Positions 52,891 through 64,000 of a DNA stretch of 64,000 nucleotides are shown one piece after another. This DNA is from Halopseudomonas sabulinigri (GTDB taxonomy: Bacteria > Pseudomonadota > Gammaproteobacteria > Pseudomonadales > Pseudomonadaceae). Made by a program: the position numbers and the translations under genes. Under the pieces are notes generated by a model that saw only the letters and a program-made list of their open reading frames with translations, was not told where the DNA came from and made no database searches. Each line of letters begins with the position of its first letter. The stretch's first letter is position 1. Location: assembly GCA_011053055.1 (NCBI GenBank), contig DRHT01000001.1, positions 1 through 64,000 on the forward strand, in the 5' to 3' direction.

Positions 52891-54762
52891 TCACAGCCAC
52901 AGCTTCTTGATGTCGCGTCCACCGACGGACAGGTTAACCATGGCACGAGTGACCATGATGGCACTGAACATCGAGGTCAGAATCCCCAGCGACAGTGTAA
53001 CGGCGAAGCCTTTGATCGGGCCCGAGCCCATAGCAAAGAGAATGACACCCACCAACAGTGTGGTCAGGTTACCGTCGATAATGGCCGAAAACGCCTTATC
53101 AAAACCTTCATGTACGGCGCGCTGCGGCGTCATACCGTTAACCACTTCCTCCTTGATACGCGAGAAAATCAGTACGTTTGCGTCCACCGCCATACCCAAG
53201 GTCAGCACGATACCGGCAATACCCGGCAAGGTCAGCGTGGCACCCATAAACGACATCAGCGCCATCAACAGCACCAGGTTGAATGTCAGCGCAACGCTGG
53301 CAAACACACCGAATGCACGATAAACCACGACCATGAACAGCAACACCAAAACGAAACCAACCTGGGTCGCAGTGACACCTTTCGCGATATTCTCAGCACC
53401 AAGACTTGGCCCAATGGTGCGCTCCTCCACGAAGTGCATGGGGGCAGCCAAGCCACCGGCACGCAGCAGCAGCGCAAGCTCAGAGGCCTCCGCAGGCGAA
53501 TCCAGGCCCGTAATACGGAACTGATTACCCAGCGCGCTCTGGATGGTCGCCAGGCTGATGATGGATTTTTCTTCCAAGAACGCCGGAATCTCGACCTCTT
53601 GCTCAACACCATCTACTTCCTTGGTGACAGTCCGACTGATCTGCCGTTGCTCGATGAAGAGCACTGCCATGCCACGCCCGATATTGCTGCGCGTAGCACG
53701 GTTCATCAGCTCGCCGCCGTGGCTGTCGAGCTTAATGTTGACCTGTGGTCGGCCATTCTCATCGTAGTTGGACTGGGCATCAGTAACCTGGTCACCCGTG
53801 ATAATGAGCGCGCGCTCAACCTGCGCTGGCGGACGGCCACCGCTACCGCGGTATTCGAAGGTTTCGGTAGTGGCCGCTGCAGCGTCAGGCTCAGCAGCCA
53901 GCCGGAACTCAAGGTTGGCCGTCTTGCCCAACACGCGCTTGGCTTCAGCGGTATCTTGCACACCCGGCAGCTCAACCACGATGCGATTGGCGCCTTGGCG
54001 CTGAACCAATGGTTCGGCCACACCCAGTTCGTTGACGCGATTGCGGACCGTTGTCAGGTTCTGCTTGACCGCATATTCGCGAATCGCCGCAATTTCTGAC
54101 TCGGTCAATGCCAGCTGCAATACCTGTTGCTCACCCTGCTCTACCGAATTCACCGCGAACTGAGTGTAGGTTTTGTTGATCAAACGTCGCGCAACAGAAA
54201 GCTGCTCTTCATCGGCAAAACCAAACTGCAGCGTAGTGCCCTGAGTCGGCAGGCTGCGATAACGCAGGCCTTCGGTACGCATCAGGCCCCGTACTTCGCT
54301 CTGATAGACGTTAACCCGCGTCTCCAGTGCCTTGTCCATATCAACTTGCAGCAAGAAGTGCACGCCGCCAGACAGATCAAGACCCAATGTCATGGGGCCA
54401 GCACCGATATTGGTCAGCCACTCAGGTGTGGTTGGCGCCAAATTTTGCGCTACGACGTAATCACGGCCCAACGCATCGCGCACCACATCCTGCGCTTGTA
54501 GCTGATCAGAGCGGTTGACCAAGCGCACCAGACCAGAACGGCCGTTGCTGCCTAGCTCACTGCCTTTGGTCTGCAGGTCGGCGGTAGCCAACGCTCGCTC
54601 GATGAGATCAAGGTCGGACTGTTCGATGGTTTGCGTGGAACTGGCGCCAGAAATCTGAATAGCCGGGTCGTCCGGGTACAGGTTTGGCGTGGCATAGATC
54701 AGGCCAAGCGCGAGCACGACCACGATCAGCAAATACTTCCAGAGGGGGTAACGGTTGAGCAT
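52891..54762 (-). CDS. secD: Protein translocase subunit SecD
   Basis: SecD is the large partner of SecF. The 623-residue protein has an N-terminal membrane helix (about 8-26), a long periplasmic domain (about 27-450) with LGLDLSGGVHFLLQVDMDKA, and five C-terminal helices including TLPGIAGIVLTLGMAVDANV and LIFSRIKEE. Gene order queA-tgt-yajC-secD-secF is conserved. Confidence 0.98.
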   Translation of the reverse strand: MLNRYPLWKYLLIVVVLALGLIYATPNLYPDDPAIQISGASSTQTIEQSDLDLIERALATADLQTKGSELGSNGRSGLVRLVNRSDQLQAQDVVRDALGRDYVVAQNLAPTTPEWLTNIGAGPMTLGLDLSGGVHFLLQVDMDKALETRVNVYQSEVRGLMRTEGLRYRSLPTQGTTLQFGFADEEQLSVARRLINKTYTQFAVNSVEQGEQQVLQLALTESEIAAIREYAVKQNLTTVRNRVNELGVAEPLVQRQGANRIVVELPGVQDTAEAKRVLGKTANLEFRLAAEPDAAAATTETFEYRGSGGRPPAQVERALIITGDQVTDAQSNYDENGRPQVNIKLDSHGGELMNRATRSNIGRGMAVLFIEQRQISRTVTKEVDGVEQEVEIPAFLEEKSIISLATIQSALGNQFRITGLDSPAEASELALLLRAGGLAAPMHFVEERTIGPSLGAENIAKGVTATQVGFVLVLLFMVVVYRAFGVFASVALTFNLVLLMALMSFMGATLTLPGIAGIVLTLGMAVDANVLIFSRIKEEVVNGMTPQRAVHEGFDKAFSAIIDGNLTTLLVGVILFAMGSGPIKGFAVTLSLGILTSMFSAIMVTRAMVNLSVGGRDIKKLWL

Positions 54763-54825
54763 ATCAGGGCCTGATAGCAGTCCGGGCGCTTTAGCGGCGC
54801 CCGGAACAGAGTTCTACATGAAGGA

Positions 54826-55161
54826 TTAGATGGCTTTCAGTGTGCCCTTGGGCAGCACGGCGACGATCGCGCCTTTCTGAAACTTCAGCTCCTGGCTCTC
54901 AGTCACTTCCAACACAACAAACTCATCAGTCACTTTCTTGACCTTGCCAAGAATGCCGCCGCCGGTGACAACTTCGTCGCCGCTAGACAAGTTCGCCAGC
55001 AAGTTCTTATGTGCCTTGGCGCGCTTGGACTGTGGACGCCAGATCATCAGATAGAAAATAACGACAAAACCGACCAGAAAAATCCATTCAAAACCAGCAC
55101 CCATGGGCGCGGCTGCACCGCCAGCTGATTGCGCCATAGCGGAAGGAATGAAAAAGCTCAT
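54826..55161 (-). CDS. yajC: Sec translocon accessory subunit YajC
   Basis: YajC is a small single-span inner-membrane protein that co-purifies with SecDF. The 111-residue product has one helix (about 24-43, FEWIFLVGFVVIFYLMIW) followed by RPQSKRAKAHKNLLANLSSG, the family signature, and a C-terminal beta domain. Length is typical. Confidence 0.97.
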   Translation of the reverse strand: MSFFIPSAMAQSAGGAAAPMGAGFEWIFLVGFVVIFYLMIWRPQSKRAKAHKNLLANLSSGDEVVTGGGILGKVKKVTDEFVVLEVTESQELKFQKGAIVAVLPKGTLKAI

Positions 55162-55220
55162 GTGAAACTCCTGTTATTAAACTGTAAGAAAATCGGTTAT
55201 GGGGGCGATCTGAGCGTTAA

Positions 55221-57394
<2,174 letters not shown>

Positions 57395-57490
57395 GCAGGG
57401 TGCGGTTCCGGAGCAGTTTCAAAGGGGGCATATAATAGCGGAAAACATGCTTCATCGCGATCAACAACAACATCGATTGTCATTTGAGCA

Positions 57491-57520
57491 TTGACCAATG
57501 CGCCAACAGCTTCGTATACT
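57491..57520 (+). promoter_or_regulatory. tRNA-Leu promoter
   Basis: -35 TTGACC (57491-57496), 18-bp spacer, -10 TATACT (57515-57520), then a GC-rich discriminator CCGCGCC typical of stable-RNA promoters. Transcription would begin about 20 nt before the mature tRNA. Confidence 0.8.
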
Positions 57521-57546
57521 CCGCGCCGGCTTGCTTAAAGCGCAAA

Positions 57547-57633
57547 GCCTCGATGGCGGAATTGGTAGACGCGGCGGATTCAAAATCCGTTTCTGGTGAC
57601 AGAGTGGGAGTTCGATTCTCCCTCGAGGCACCA
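57547..57633 (+). tRNA. tRNA-Leu (anticodon CAA)
   Basis: An 87-nt tRNA with encoded CCA. The acceptor arms GCCTCGA/TCGAGGC pair fully; the anticodon loop TTCAAAA gives CAA, which reads UUG; the long variable arm (TTTCTGGTGACAGAG region) is class II as expected for leucine; the T-loop is TTCGATT. It follows queA divergently. Confidence 0.97.
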
Positions 57634-57672
57634 TTTGATTTGATCAGATGGTGGTAGCAAGGCCCTAAAATG

Positions 57673-57695
57673 ACCAGCCCTGAGCTGGTTTTTTT
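57673..57695 (+). terminator. Terminator after tRNA-Leu
   Basis: A short stem ACCAGC/GCTGGT with CCTGA loop is followed by a run of seven T residues. Confidence 0.8.
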
Positions 57696-57715
57696 GTGCC
57701 TGACACAAACCCAAC

Positions 57716-59656
57716 TCAGCGCAACTGCAGGCCACCCCCTGCCCGATGTAGCTCCCGCAAACGCTCAGCCAATAGGCTAATATTGTGCTTCCCCGCCTCA
57801 ATTTCATCACGTCGTTCAGCATCCAGCAAAGCCAGTAACTGCTCGTCCAAACTACCTGCCATATCCAGCAAGCCTTGCCGGCGCTCACTGCTGCGTTGCT
57901 GCAATTGCTGCCACTCATCTGCCTGCGGCAGCCCGTAACCTACGGTAAGCAACTCCGCCGGACGGCTAAGGTAGCCGCTCTCAGCCAACAGTTGCCGCAT
58001 TAGCTGCTCCGTTTGGTTCAACTCTGCATGCCCGGTGTCGCGCAGAGCCAGATAACGCTCTTTCAACTCCTGACGTACCAACAACAGCTGACGGCGCTGC
58101 GCCGCCTGCTCCAACAGAAGCAACGCGGCAGTCGTGCGCTGATCACCCATGTTCAGCCAGTTGGTTCGCTGCTGTGCTCCCAGCGCCAGCCAATCTTCTA
58201 CGCGCTCGGACGGCACCTTCAGATGTGCTCGGACCACATCGAACATCACCTGATAACGCTCGCGAAAGGAATCAAAAAAGTAGCCGCGTCGCATGGCCCA
58301 GTCGCGATCAGACAGTACGCTATCATCCGCCAGCCCGCGACCTTCAAGCAGCGCCAGCAGCCCTGTTGGGGTAATGCTTTCGAGGTTTCTCAAAGCCGTA
58401 TTTGCTGTGCCGCTGCGCAGCAGCTTCAGCGTCTCTACTGCGCAATTATTATTGATGAAGTAGTAGGTACCGTCATAACTCCAATGCAGTTGTGCCGCTT
58501 GCTGTAACAAGCCTTCGCGCTCCTGCGCATTGAGTTGCAGCGGAATCGAGCTGAGACTGCGCAACTCTAGTTTGGTGTATTCGTCTACCACCTGAGTCAG
58601 CGGCAGAATGAACAGGCGCGACGGGTAATTACCGGTCAAGCCATCCCAGCTCGACAGCTGCACATCTTCCACAAAGGCGCGAAACGACAGCACCAGGTGC
58701 TGATCCACATCCAACATGCAATCTGGCCCGCGCGGGCGGCCCGGTGCGCAGACAACCAAGCGCAGCATGCTGTGCCCCCAGCGGCTAGCCCAGGCTTCGT
58801 TCGGCTCGGCCAAGAGGTAGTGCACGGCATAGACGCGCTCAGGATCTATCCGACCCAGCGCTTGCTGGGATGGATCCAGGCTGGCATTCAAATACGGGTA
58901 ACTGCCAGAGCAGGCCTGCACATCTGCCGGCGCCCAGGAAAAGTGCTGGCGAAAGTAGGCAAAAAGGGCCGGACGGCGACAGCCGTATTGCGGATCGAGC
59001 AGGAAGTACTCGAGGTTGACCGCTACGAATTCGGCGGGGCTGGCCAATTCATAGGAATCAGGACTGCGATCACGCTGATGGTTCGTGACTTCACGTGCGC
59101 CCCGCTCGCCCATCTGCTCGGGCCAGCCAGCCAAATCCAGCAGGCGGGGATCGTCGCTAAGGGTGAACTGCCGCTCCGCTTGACCACGACAGCGCGCGGG
59201 TAAGCCGATCAAGCCGAGGCTTTGTTGCTGTGACTGGCAATCCTGCAATAGCTGGTACTGCTCGCGGGAAACATAGCGACCACGATCATAGAGGTGAGCC
59301 AGCTCATGCACCAGCGTGGCTAGCAGCAGCTTGCGGCTTGCCTTCTGTGCGCCCTCAGAATCCACCGCCGTCAGTGCGGCGAGCCGATCATAGTTGAGCA
59401 ACACAGCACCAGTGGCGCTGGCCCGACCGACCACCTCGGTGTCCAGCGCGGTACTCCAGCGCACCGGCACAGCGCTATCCAGCCTACTGACCAGCACCGG
59501 GGGCAGGCTGCGCCTTGCTTCTACCAGCAGCGCTTGGCTAGCGCTGCGCTGCAACTCGCTCAACCCCGCGGGCTGCAGCACCAGGCGCAATTCTGCCTGC
59601 GCCGGAAGACACAACAGCAATAACCAAATCAGCAGCCCACGTTCAAACCAGCTCAA
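57716..59656 (-). CDS. Secreted DUF4105 protein with an additional HExxH metalloprotease-like domain
   Basis: This is an uncharacterised envelope protein of 646 residues. It starts with a signal peptide (LLIWLLLLCLPAQA). The N-terminal part has HELAH at 117-121, a zincin motif, with a possible third ligand Glu209 (SPAEFVAVNLEYF). The DUF4105 (Lnb-type) domain follows (about 265-480), with candidate papain-like residues His295 (SRWGHSMLRL) and Cys405 (NNNCAVETLKLL). The C-terminal part (about 490-646) is charged and helical. The start is a TTG overlapping the DUF2388 stop (TTGA), so translation is coupled. Protease or amidase activity toward envelope components is plausible but inferred. Confidence 0.85.
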   Translation of the reverse strand: MSWFERGLLIWLLLLCLPAQAELRLVLQPAGLSELQRSASQALLVEARRSLPPVLVSRLDSAVPVRWSTALDTEVVGRASATGAVLLNYDRLAALTAVDSEGAQKASRKLLLATLVHELAHLYDRGRYVSREQYQLLQDCQSQQQSLGLIGLPARCRGQAERQFTLSDDPRLLDLAGWPEQMGERGAREVTNHQRDRSPDSYELASPAEFVAVNLEYFLLDPQYGCRRPALFAYFRQHFSWAPADVQACSGSYPYLNASLDPSQQALGRIDPERVYAVHYLLAEPNEAWASRWGHSMLRLVVCAPGRPRGPDCMLDVDQHLVLSFRAFVEDVQLSSWDGLTGNYPSRLFILPLTQVVDEYTKLELRSLSSIPLQLNAQEREGLLQQAAQLHWSYDGTYYFINNNCAVETLKLLRSGTANTALRNLESITPTGLLALLEGRGLADDSVLSDRDWAMRRGYFFDSFRERYQVMFDVVRAHLKVPSERVEDWLALGAQQRTNWLNMGDQRTTAALLLLEQAAQRRQLLLVRQELKERYLALRDTGHAELNQTEQLMRQLLAESGYLSRPAELLTVGYGLPQADEWQQLQQRSSERRQGLLDMAGSLDEQLLALLDAERRDEIEAGKHNISLLAERLRELHRAGGGLQLR

Positions 59657-59967
59657 CGGGCGAGAATGGCCTCAGCGAGCTGCACATCACTGGCATTCAG
59701 TGCGGGCTGTTGCTGACGGATATGGGCAAGTGCCGCCTCCAGACGTACGCCACGGATGCTGCCACCGCTGGCAACAAAGCTGGCTGCATCGTCCTGCGCC
59801 TGCAGCAACACCTTATCGTTACCGCCGGAGCTCACGTCGCTGGTGCCTTCTACGCTATTGGCCAGAGAAGCGCCGATGGTATCGGTGGTAGCGACAAAAC
59901 TACTGGCCGAGGCCAGACCGGAGAAAGCAAACACGCCGATGGCGGCGAGCAAAGAAAGACGTTTCAT
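59653..59967 (-). CDS. DUF2388 family small secreted protein
   Basis: This 104-residue periplasmic protein belongs to the DUF2388 family, known mainly from Pseudomonas and of unknown function. The ATG at 59965-59967 has GAGGAG about 7 nt upstream and starts a signal peptide (LLAAIGVFAFSGLASA). The mature part has the family pattern SSFVATTDTIGASL and DDAASFVASGGSIRGVRLEA. Its stop overlaps the TTG start of the DUF4105 gene, so the two are probably co-expressed. Confidence 0.85.
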   Translation of the reverse strand: MKRLSLLAAIGVFAFSGLASASSFVATTDTIGASLANSVEGTSDVSSGGNDKVLLQAQDDAASFVASGGSIRGVRLEAALAHIRQQQPALNASDVQLAEAILAR

Positions 59968-60098
59968 GGCAGTACTCCTCAAACACACGGAAATGACGCC
60001 TCGCTACGCAAGAGTCTCGCGACCGCAAAGCCTGTACACCTGATCAATAATAGCTGTTTTAAAGGCTGCATACCTGCATCTGATAGCACAGACGCCAA

Positions 60099-60815
60099 TC
60101 AACCCATCGTCAATTGATGGCCGACCATACCAAGCACAAAGCCCAACACCGCTCCCATCGGTGGCGCCCAGTGCTTTTCCAGCCGGGCCTGCGGGGCGAT
60201 GTCCTGAAATACTGAGTAGCAAATTCCGCCGGCGGCAAACAACATAACCGTTGCCACTACCGAGGGGTAGGCTGAAAGCCAGCTGTAACCGAGCACACCG
60301 AAGATAGGCCCGAGCAGCGCCATGGCAGCAAATATCAAGGCTATACGGCGCGCCCGGTAATGCGTTGCGGCGCGCAGTTCGCGACAGGCGTTAAAACCTT
60401 CTGGCAAGTTCTGTAGCGTCATCAAACACGCCAAGAGCACACCACTGCTTTCACCCACAGCAAAAGCTGCACCTAGCGCCAAAGACTCAGGCAGAAAGTC
60501 CGACAGCATGGCCGCTAGCTGGCCAGCTGGTGTATTGATTTTGTCCAGCAGGATATCCAACGCCATGAAAGCCGCGCCGCCCACCACAAAGCAGAGGGCG
60601 GCCAACCACGGGGACAATGGTGCGATACCCTCGGGCACCAACACCAGCGCGACTGCTGAGAGTAAGGCGCCGCCGCCAAAGGCAATGATGCCGTGGCGAT
60701 ACTCGTCTCTCAGCCAATTGGGACGCAGCTGATCAACACCGGCGAGCAAAGCCCCCAGCGGCATCGCCATACCCGCCATCAAGGTCAGAATGATGACTAG
60801 ATAAAACTCCTGCAT
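60099..60815 (-). CDS. ZIP-family divalent metal transporter
   Basis: This is a predicted inner-membrane metal importer of the ZIP (ZupT-like) family. The 238-residue protein has about seven or eight membrane helices; the metal-site motifs are DFLPESLALGAAFAVGES on TM4 and MTLQNLPEGFNACRE on TM5, with the xNxPEG core intact. I use the ATG at 60813-60815, with GGAG 6 nt upstream. No His-rich loop is present. The metal (Zn, Fe, Mn) cannot be told from sequence, and no Zur or Fur site was seen upstream. Confidence 0.87.
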   Translation of the reverse strand: MQEFYLVIILTLMAGMAMPLGALLAGVDQLRPNWLRDEYRHGIIAFGGGALLSAVALVLVPEGIAPLSPWLAALCFVVGGAAFMALDILLDKINTPAGQLAAMLSDFLPESLALGAAFAVGESSGVLLACLMTLQNLPEGFNACRELRAATHYRARRIALIFAAMALLGPIFGVLGYSWLSAYPSVVATVMLFAAGGICYSVFQDIAPQARLEKHWAPPMGAVLGFVLGMVGHQLTMG

Positions 60816-60871
60816 ACCCATCTCCGTTGTAGCCGCACCACACCACACATGACTGCATAGAACACAGACAC

Positions 60872-60898
60872 AAAAAAGCCCTGCACAAGCAGGGCTTT
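60872..60898 (-). terminator. trxB terminator
   Basis: AAAGCCCTGC pairs with GCAGGGCTTT around ACAA, with T6 on the minus strand, 26 nt after the trxB stop. Confidence 0.9.
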
Positions 60899-60924
60899 AT
60901 AACACTCAAGCGTCGATGCGCTGC

Positions 60925-61953
<1,029 letters not shown>

Positions 61954-61978
61954 TCACTCTGGGAAATCGATTCGGTTT

Positions 61979-62578
61979 TTAGAGCTTGGCTGCATGCTCA
62001 GCCATGTAGCTGGCGACCCCTTCGGGGCTTTCCTGCATGCCTTTTTGGCCTTTGCGCCACCCAGCGGGACACACCTCGCCGTGCTCTTCGGTAAACTGCA
62101 GCGCTTCAATCAAACGAATCATTTCGTCGACTTCACGCCCCAACGACAAATTATTCACCACCTGATGCTGCACTACACCGGCGCGATCAATTAGAAAAGA
62201 CGCGCGCAAGGCGACACCGTCTTCATGCTCCACGCCATAGGCCTGAGTGATCTCATGTTTGACGTCGGCTACCATGGTAAAGCCGACCGGGCCAATACCG
62301 CCCTTCTCCACCGGCGTATTACGCCAAGCGTAATGGGTGTACTGCGAATCAACCGAGATGCCGACGACCTCTGCACCCAACGCGCGGAACTTGTCCATGC
62401 GATTATCGTGGGCAATGATTTCCGACGGGCAGACGAAGGTAAAGTCCAGCGGCCAGAAAAACACCACAACATATTTGCCACGCAATGAAGAGAACGCAAA
62501 ATCCTCTACAATACTGCCGTCGGCCAATACCGCAGGGGCGGTAAAATCAGGCGCCGTGCGGTTCACAAGTACACTCAT
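61979..62578 (-). CDS. Typical 2-Cys peroxiredoxin (AhpC/TSA family)
   Basis: This thiol peroxidase reduces H2O2 and organic peroxides, recycled by thioredoxin. The 199-residue protein has peroxidatic C50 in DFTFVCPSE, the resolving Cys in EVCPAGW near 170, and Arg in the active-site region (RASFLIDRAG). The C-terminal extension with AEHAAKL lacks an obvious YF motif, which may make it less prone to overoxidation. GGAGG lies 6-7 nt before the ATG. Confidence 0.95.
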   Translation of the reverse strand: MSVLVNRTAPDFTAPAVLADGSIVEDFAFSSLRGKYVVVFFWPLDFTFVCPSEIIAHDNRMDKFRALGAEVVGISVDSQYTHYAWRNTPVEKGGIGPVGFTMVADVKHEITQAYGVEHEDGVALRASFLIDRAGVVQHQVVNNLSLGREVDEMIRLIEALQFTEEHGEVCPAGWRKGQKGMQESPEGVASYMAEHAAKL

Positions 62579-62676
62579 CGCGACCCTCCCGAGTCATCTT
62601 TAGAGGCGCAGCTTAAGGCGTCCTCAGGTATGTGGAAATTGCAAAGACTGTATGAGCCAAATAGTTTACCCCTATA

Positions 62677-62690
62677 GGCTTGGCCAAGCC
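62677..62690. other. 14-bp perfect palindrome before cysZ
   Basis: GGCTTGGCCAAGCC lies in the divergent region between the peroxiredoxin gene and cysZ, 26 nt before the cysZ ATG. It could be a regulator site; there is no further support. Confidence 0.35.
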
Positions 62691-62716
62691 CCTTTTTCAT
62701 CCAGGAATCCAGCACC

Positions 62717-63460
62717 ATGAAGAATACATTCGACGTCTTGCGCGGCCCCGACTATCTCAAGGAAGGTTGGCGCACAATCAAGCAGCCAGGGCTGCGGCGT
62801 TTCGTGATTATTCCACTGACCCTTAATCTAATCGTATTCACTGCTTTGATCAGCTGGGGCATTCAGCAGTTTGACTTAATGATGGCGCAGCTGATGCCGC
62901 AGCTGCCGGACTGGGCCAGTTTTATCGAGTGGCTGCTATGGCCGTTGTTTGCACTAGTCGTTTTGCTGGTGCTGTTTTTTGGCTTTAGCGTGGTTGCCAA
63001 TATCATCGCCTCACCGTTTTACGGATTCCTCGCCGAGAAGGTCGCAGAGCAGGAACGCGGCGAAGTCAGCCCGCCCACCAGCTACCGCGATATTCTCCTG
63101 GTGGTGCCCCAAAGCGTTGGCCGCGAATTACGCAAGTTGCTCTATTATTTGCCGCGGGTGGGCATACTGCTGCTTCTGACGCTGGTGCCCATGGTAAACC
63201 TGGTGACGTCACCCCTACTGCTGCTGTTTGGCGTATGGATGATGGCCGTGCAATATATCGATTATCAGGCCGACAACGAGAAAGTCAGTTTTATCGACAT
63301 GCTGCGCTGGATGCGCGGACGCCGCGGTATTTCCCTTGGCTTTGGGCTACCGGTTTATGTCGGCATGCTGATTCCGCTGGTGAACTTGCTGGTTATGCCT
63401 GCAGCCGTCGCTGGCTCTACCTTGCTGTGGGTCCGTGAGCGGCGCATACAGCCATCATAA
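62717..63460 (+). CDS. cysZ: Sulfate transporter CysZ
   Basis: CysZ is an inner-membrane sulfate permease feeding cysteine synthesis. The 247-residue protein has four to six membrane segments and the family features: FDVLRGPDYLKEGWRTIKQPGL-like start (quoted in part), NIIASPFYGFLAEKVAEQ, and PLLLLFGVWMMAVQYIDY. A weak promoter-like pair (TTGCAA at 62639-62644, TAGTTT at 62662-62667, 17-bp spacer) lies upstream. No other sulfate-assimilation gene is adjacent. Confidence 0.94.
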   Translation: MKNTFDVLRGPDYLKEGWRTIKQPGLRRFVIIPLTLNLIVFTALISWGIQQFDLMMAQLMPQLPDWASFIEWLLWPLFALVVLLVLFFGFSVVANIIASPFYGFLAEKVAEQERGEVSPPTSYRDILLVVPQSVGRELRKLLYYLPRVGILLLLTLVPMVNLVTSPLLLLFGVWMMAVQYIDYQADNEKVSFIDMLRWMRGRRGISLGFGLPVYVGMLIPLVNLLVMPAAVAGSTLLWVRERRIQPS

Positions 63461-63462
63461 AA

Positions 63463-63491
63463 ATGTAATCAAGCTGTCACAGCGGCATCAT
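63463..63491 (+). promoter_or_regulatory. PHO box (PhoB-binding site) before the glycosyltransferase
   Basis: ATGTAATCAAGCTGTCAC (63463-63480) matches the 18-bp PHO box (two CTGTCAT-type heptamers 4 bp apart) at 13 of 17 informative positions. A third, weaker heptamer GCATCAT follows at the same 11-bp period (63485-63491). Spacing to the gene fits PhoB activation. Confidence 0.7.
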
Positions 63492-63513
63492 GACCCGACA
63501 CCATACTCGGGTC
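63492..63513 (+). other. Hairpin directly before the glycosyltransferase start
   Basis: GACCCGA (63492-63498) and TCGGGTC (63507-63513) form a perfect 7-bp stem with an 8-nt loop, ending at the base before the ATG at 63514. It could cover the ribosome entry site or be a second operator. Confidence 0.45.
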
Positions 63514-64000
63514 ATGAATATAGCCCAGCCCCCCAGCCAGTGCTTCGCGCTGGTTACCGAAACCTATCCGCCGCAGATCAACGGGGTCAGCAACACGCTG
63601 GGCAAACTCTGCCAAGGATTGCTGGGCCGTAACCATCAGATACAGCTGATAAGGCCCGCTCTACCAGGTGAAAAACCTGGCTCAAAGCAATCAGGCAACC
63701 TACTGGAGCGCTGCGTGCGCGGCCTGCCGATTCCTGGCTATCCAGGCTTGCAATGGGGCTTGCCGGCACAGCGAAAACTCAAACGTTTATGGAACCGGCA
63801 ACGTCCAGATGCTGTTTATCTGGCAACCGAAGGGCCATTGGGTTGGTCTGCTCTGCGCTTGGCGCGCCGGATGAAAATCCCGGTCATCAGCGGCTTCCAC
63901 ACCAACTTCCAGCAATACAGCAACCACTTTCATCTGGGCCTGCTGCACGAGCCGGCCATGCGTTACCTGCGCTGGTTTCATAACCAAACACTGCTAACCT
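63514..64000 (+). CDS. Group 1 glycosyltransferase (GT4-like), N-terminal part (runs off the window)
   Basis: This is a GT-B fold glycosyltransferase, probably transferring a sugar to a lipid or envelope acceptor. The visible 162 codons show the family start CFALVTETYPPQINGVSNTL, with the NGVSNT loop of the GT4 donor/acceptor cleft, and later EGPLGWSALRLARRMKIPVI and SGFHTNFQQYSNHF. An in-frame ATG at 63490 would add 8 codons, but the PHO box predicts a transcript start near or after it, favouring 63514. PhoB-controlled relatives in marine bacteria make glycolipids that replace phospholipids; that role is an inference here. Confidence 0.88.
   Translation, partial: MNIAQPPSQCFALVTETYPPQINGVSNTLGKLCQGLLGRNHQIQLIRPALPGEKPGSKQSGNLLERCVRGLPIPGYPGLQWGLPAQRKLKRLWNRQRPDAVYLATEGPLGWSALRLARRMKIPVISGFHTNFQQYSNHFHLGLLHEPAMRYLRWFHNQTLLT

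Noticed and set aside
53110-54099. 329-codon plus-strand open frame
   Set aside because: Antisense to secD; Gln/His/Arg-rich composition is typical of a shadow frame.

Overview
The window is a chromosomal stretch of a Gammaproteobacterium of the Pseudomonas/Halopseudomonas type. The evidence is gene content and order: the murE-ftsI-ftsL-rsmH-mraZ end of the division and cell-wall cluster is followed by rnpB, rsmI-lpoA-yraN-gmhA-dolP, sspAB, petABC and rplM-rpsI. Further on, trmJ-cysE-iscS-ndk-rlmN-pilF-rodZ-ispG-hisS-yfgM-bamB-der and queA-tgt-yajC-secDF occur in the order known from Pseudomonas. Base composition is moderately GC-rich and almost everything is housekeeping.

Layout. 1-4.6 kb: division and wall genes on the minus strand behind a clear promoter with three MraZ boxes, then RNase P RNA. 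4.7-9.1 kb: rsmI diverging from the lpoA-yraN-gmhA-dolP operon (envelope and LPS functions). 9.1-14.1 kb: sspAB, the cytochrome bc1 operon and the L13/S9 operon. 14.3-18.3 kb: a Tas-like oxidoreductase, a GlxA-type AraC regulator, zapE and an alpha/beta hydrolase. 18.6-22.6 kb: zapG followed closely by a four-gene MCE lipid-transport system. 22.7-29.6 kb: an accessory-looking block with an MscS channel gene overlapping a 930-residue membrane ATPase gene, a decayed gene, and a Fur-controlled TonB receptor. 29.6-38.7 kb: guaBA, xseA, an M23 peptidase, leuA, and an HxlR regulator diverging from an Old Yellow Enzyme. 38.7-50.8 kb: the der-to-trmJ cluster on the minus strand. 50.9-57.6 kb: suhB, the queA-tgt-yajC-secD-secF operon and tRNA-Leu(CAA). 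57.7-64 kb: a secreted DUF2388/DUF4105 pair, a ZIP transporter, peroxiredoxin-thioredoxin reductase, cysZ and the start of a glycosyltransferase behind a PHO box.

Most notable points. (1) The ISC iron-sulfur locus is reduced to iscS alone: iscR is missing between cysE and iscS, iscU-iscA-hscB-hscA-fdx-iscX are missing between iscS and ndk, and IscS lacks the C-terminal tail that binds IscU. (2) A large protein with a periplasmic helical domain, a membrane bundle and a cytoplasmic P-loop ATPase is translationally coupled to a minimal MscS pore, as though an MscK-like channel had been split and given an ATPase; its promoter carries a 20-bp palindrome over the -35 region. (3) A PHO box and a hairpin lie directly before the glycosyltransferase start. 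Starts were chosen from Shine-Dalgarno spacing, overlaps with upstream stops and remembered family length; no database search was run.
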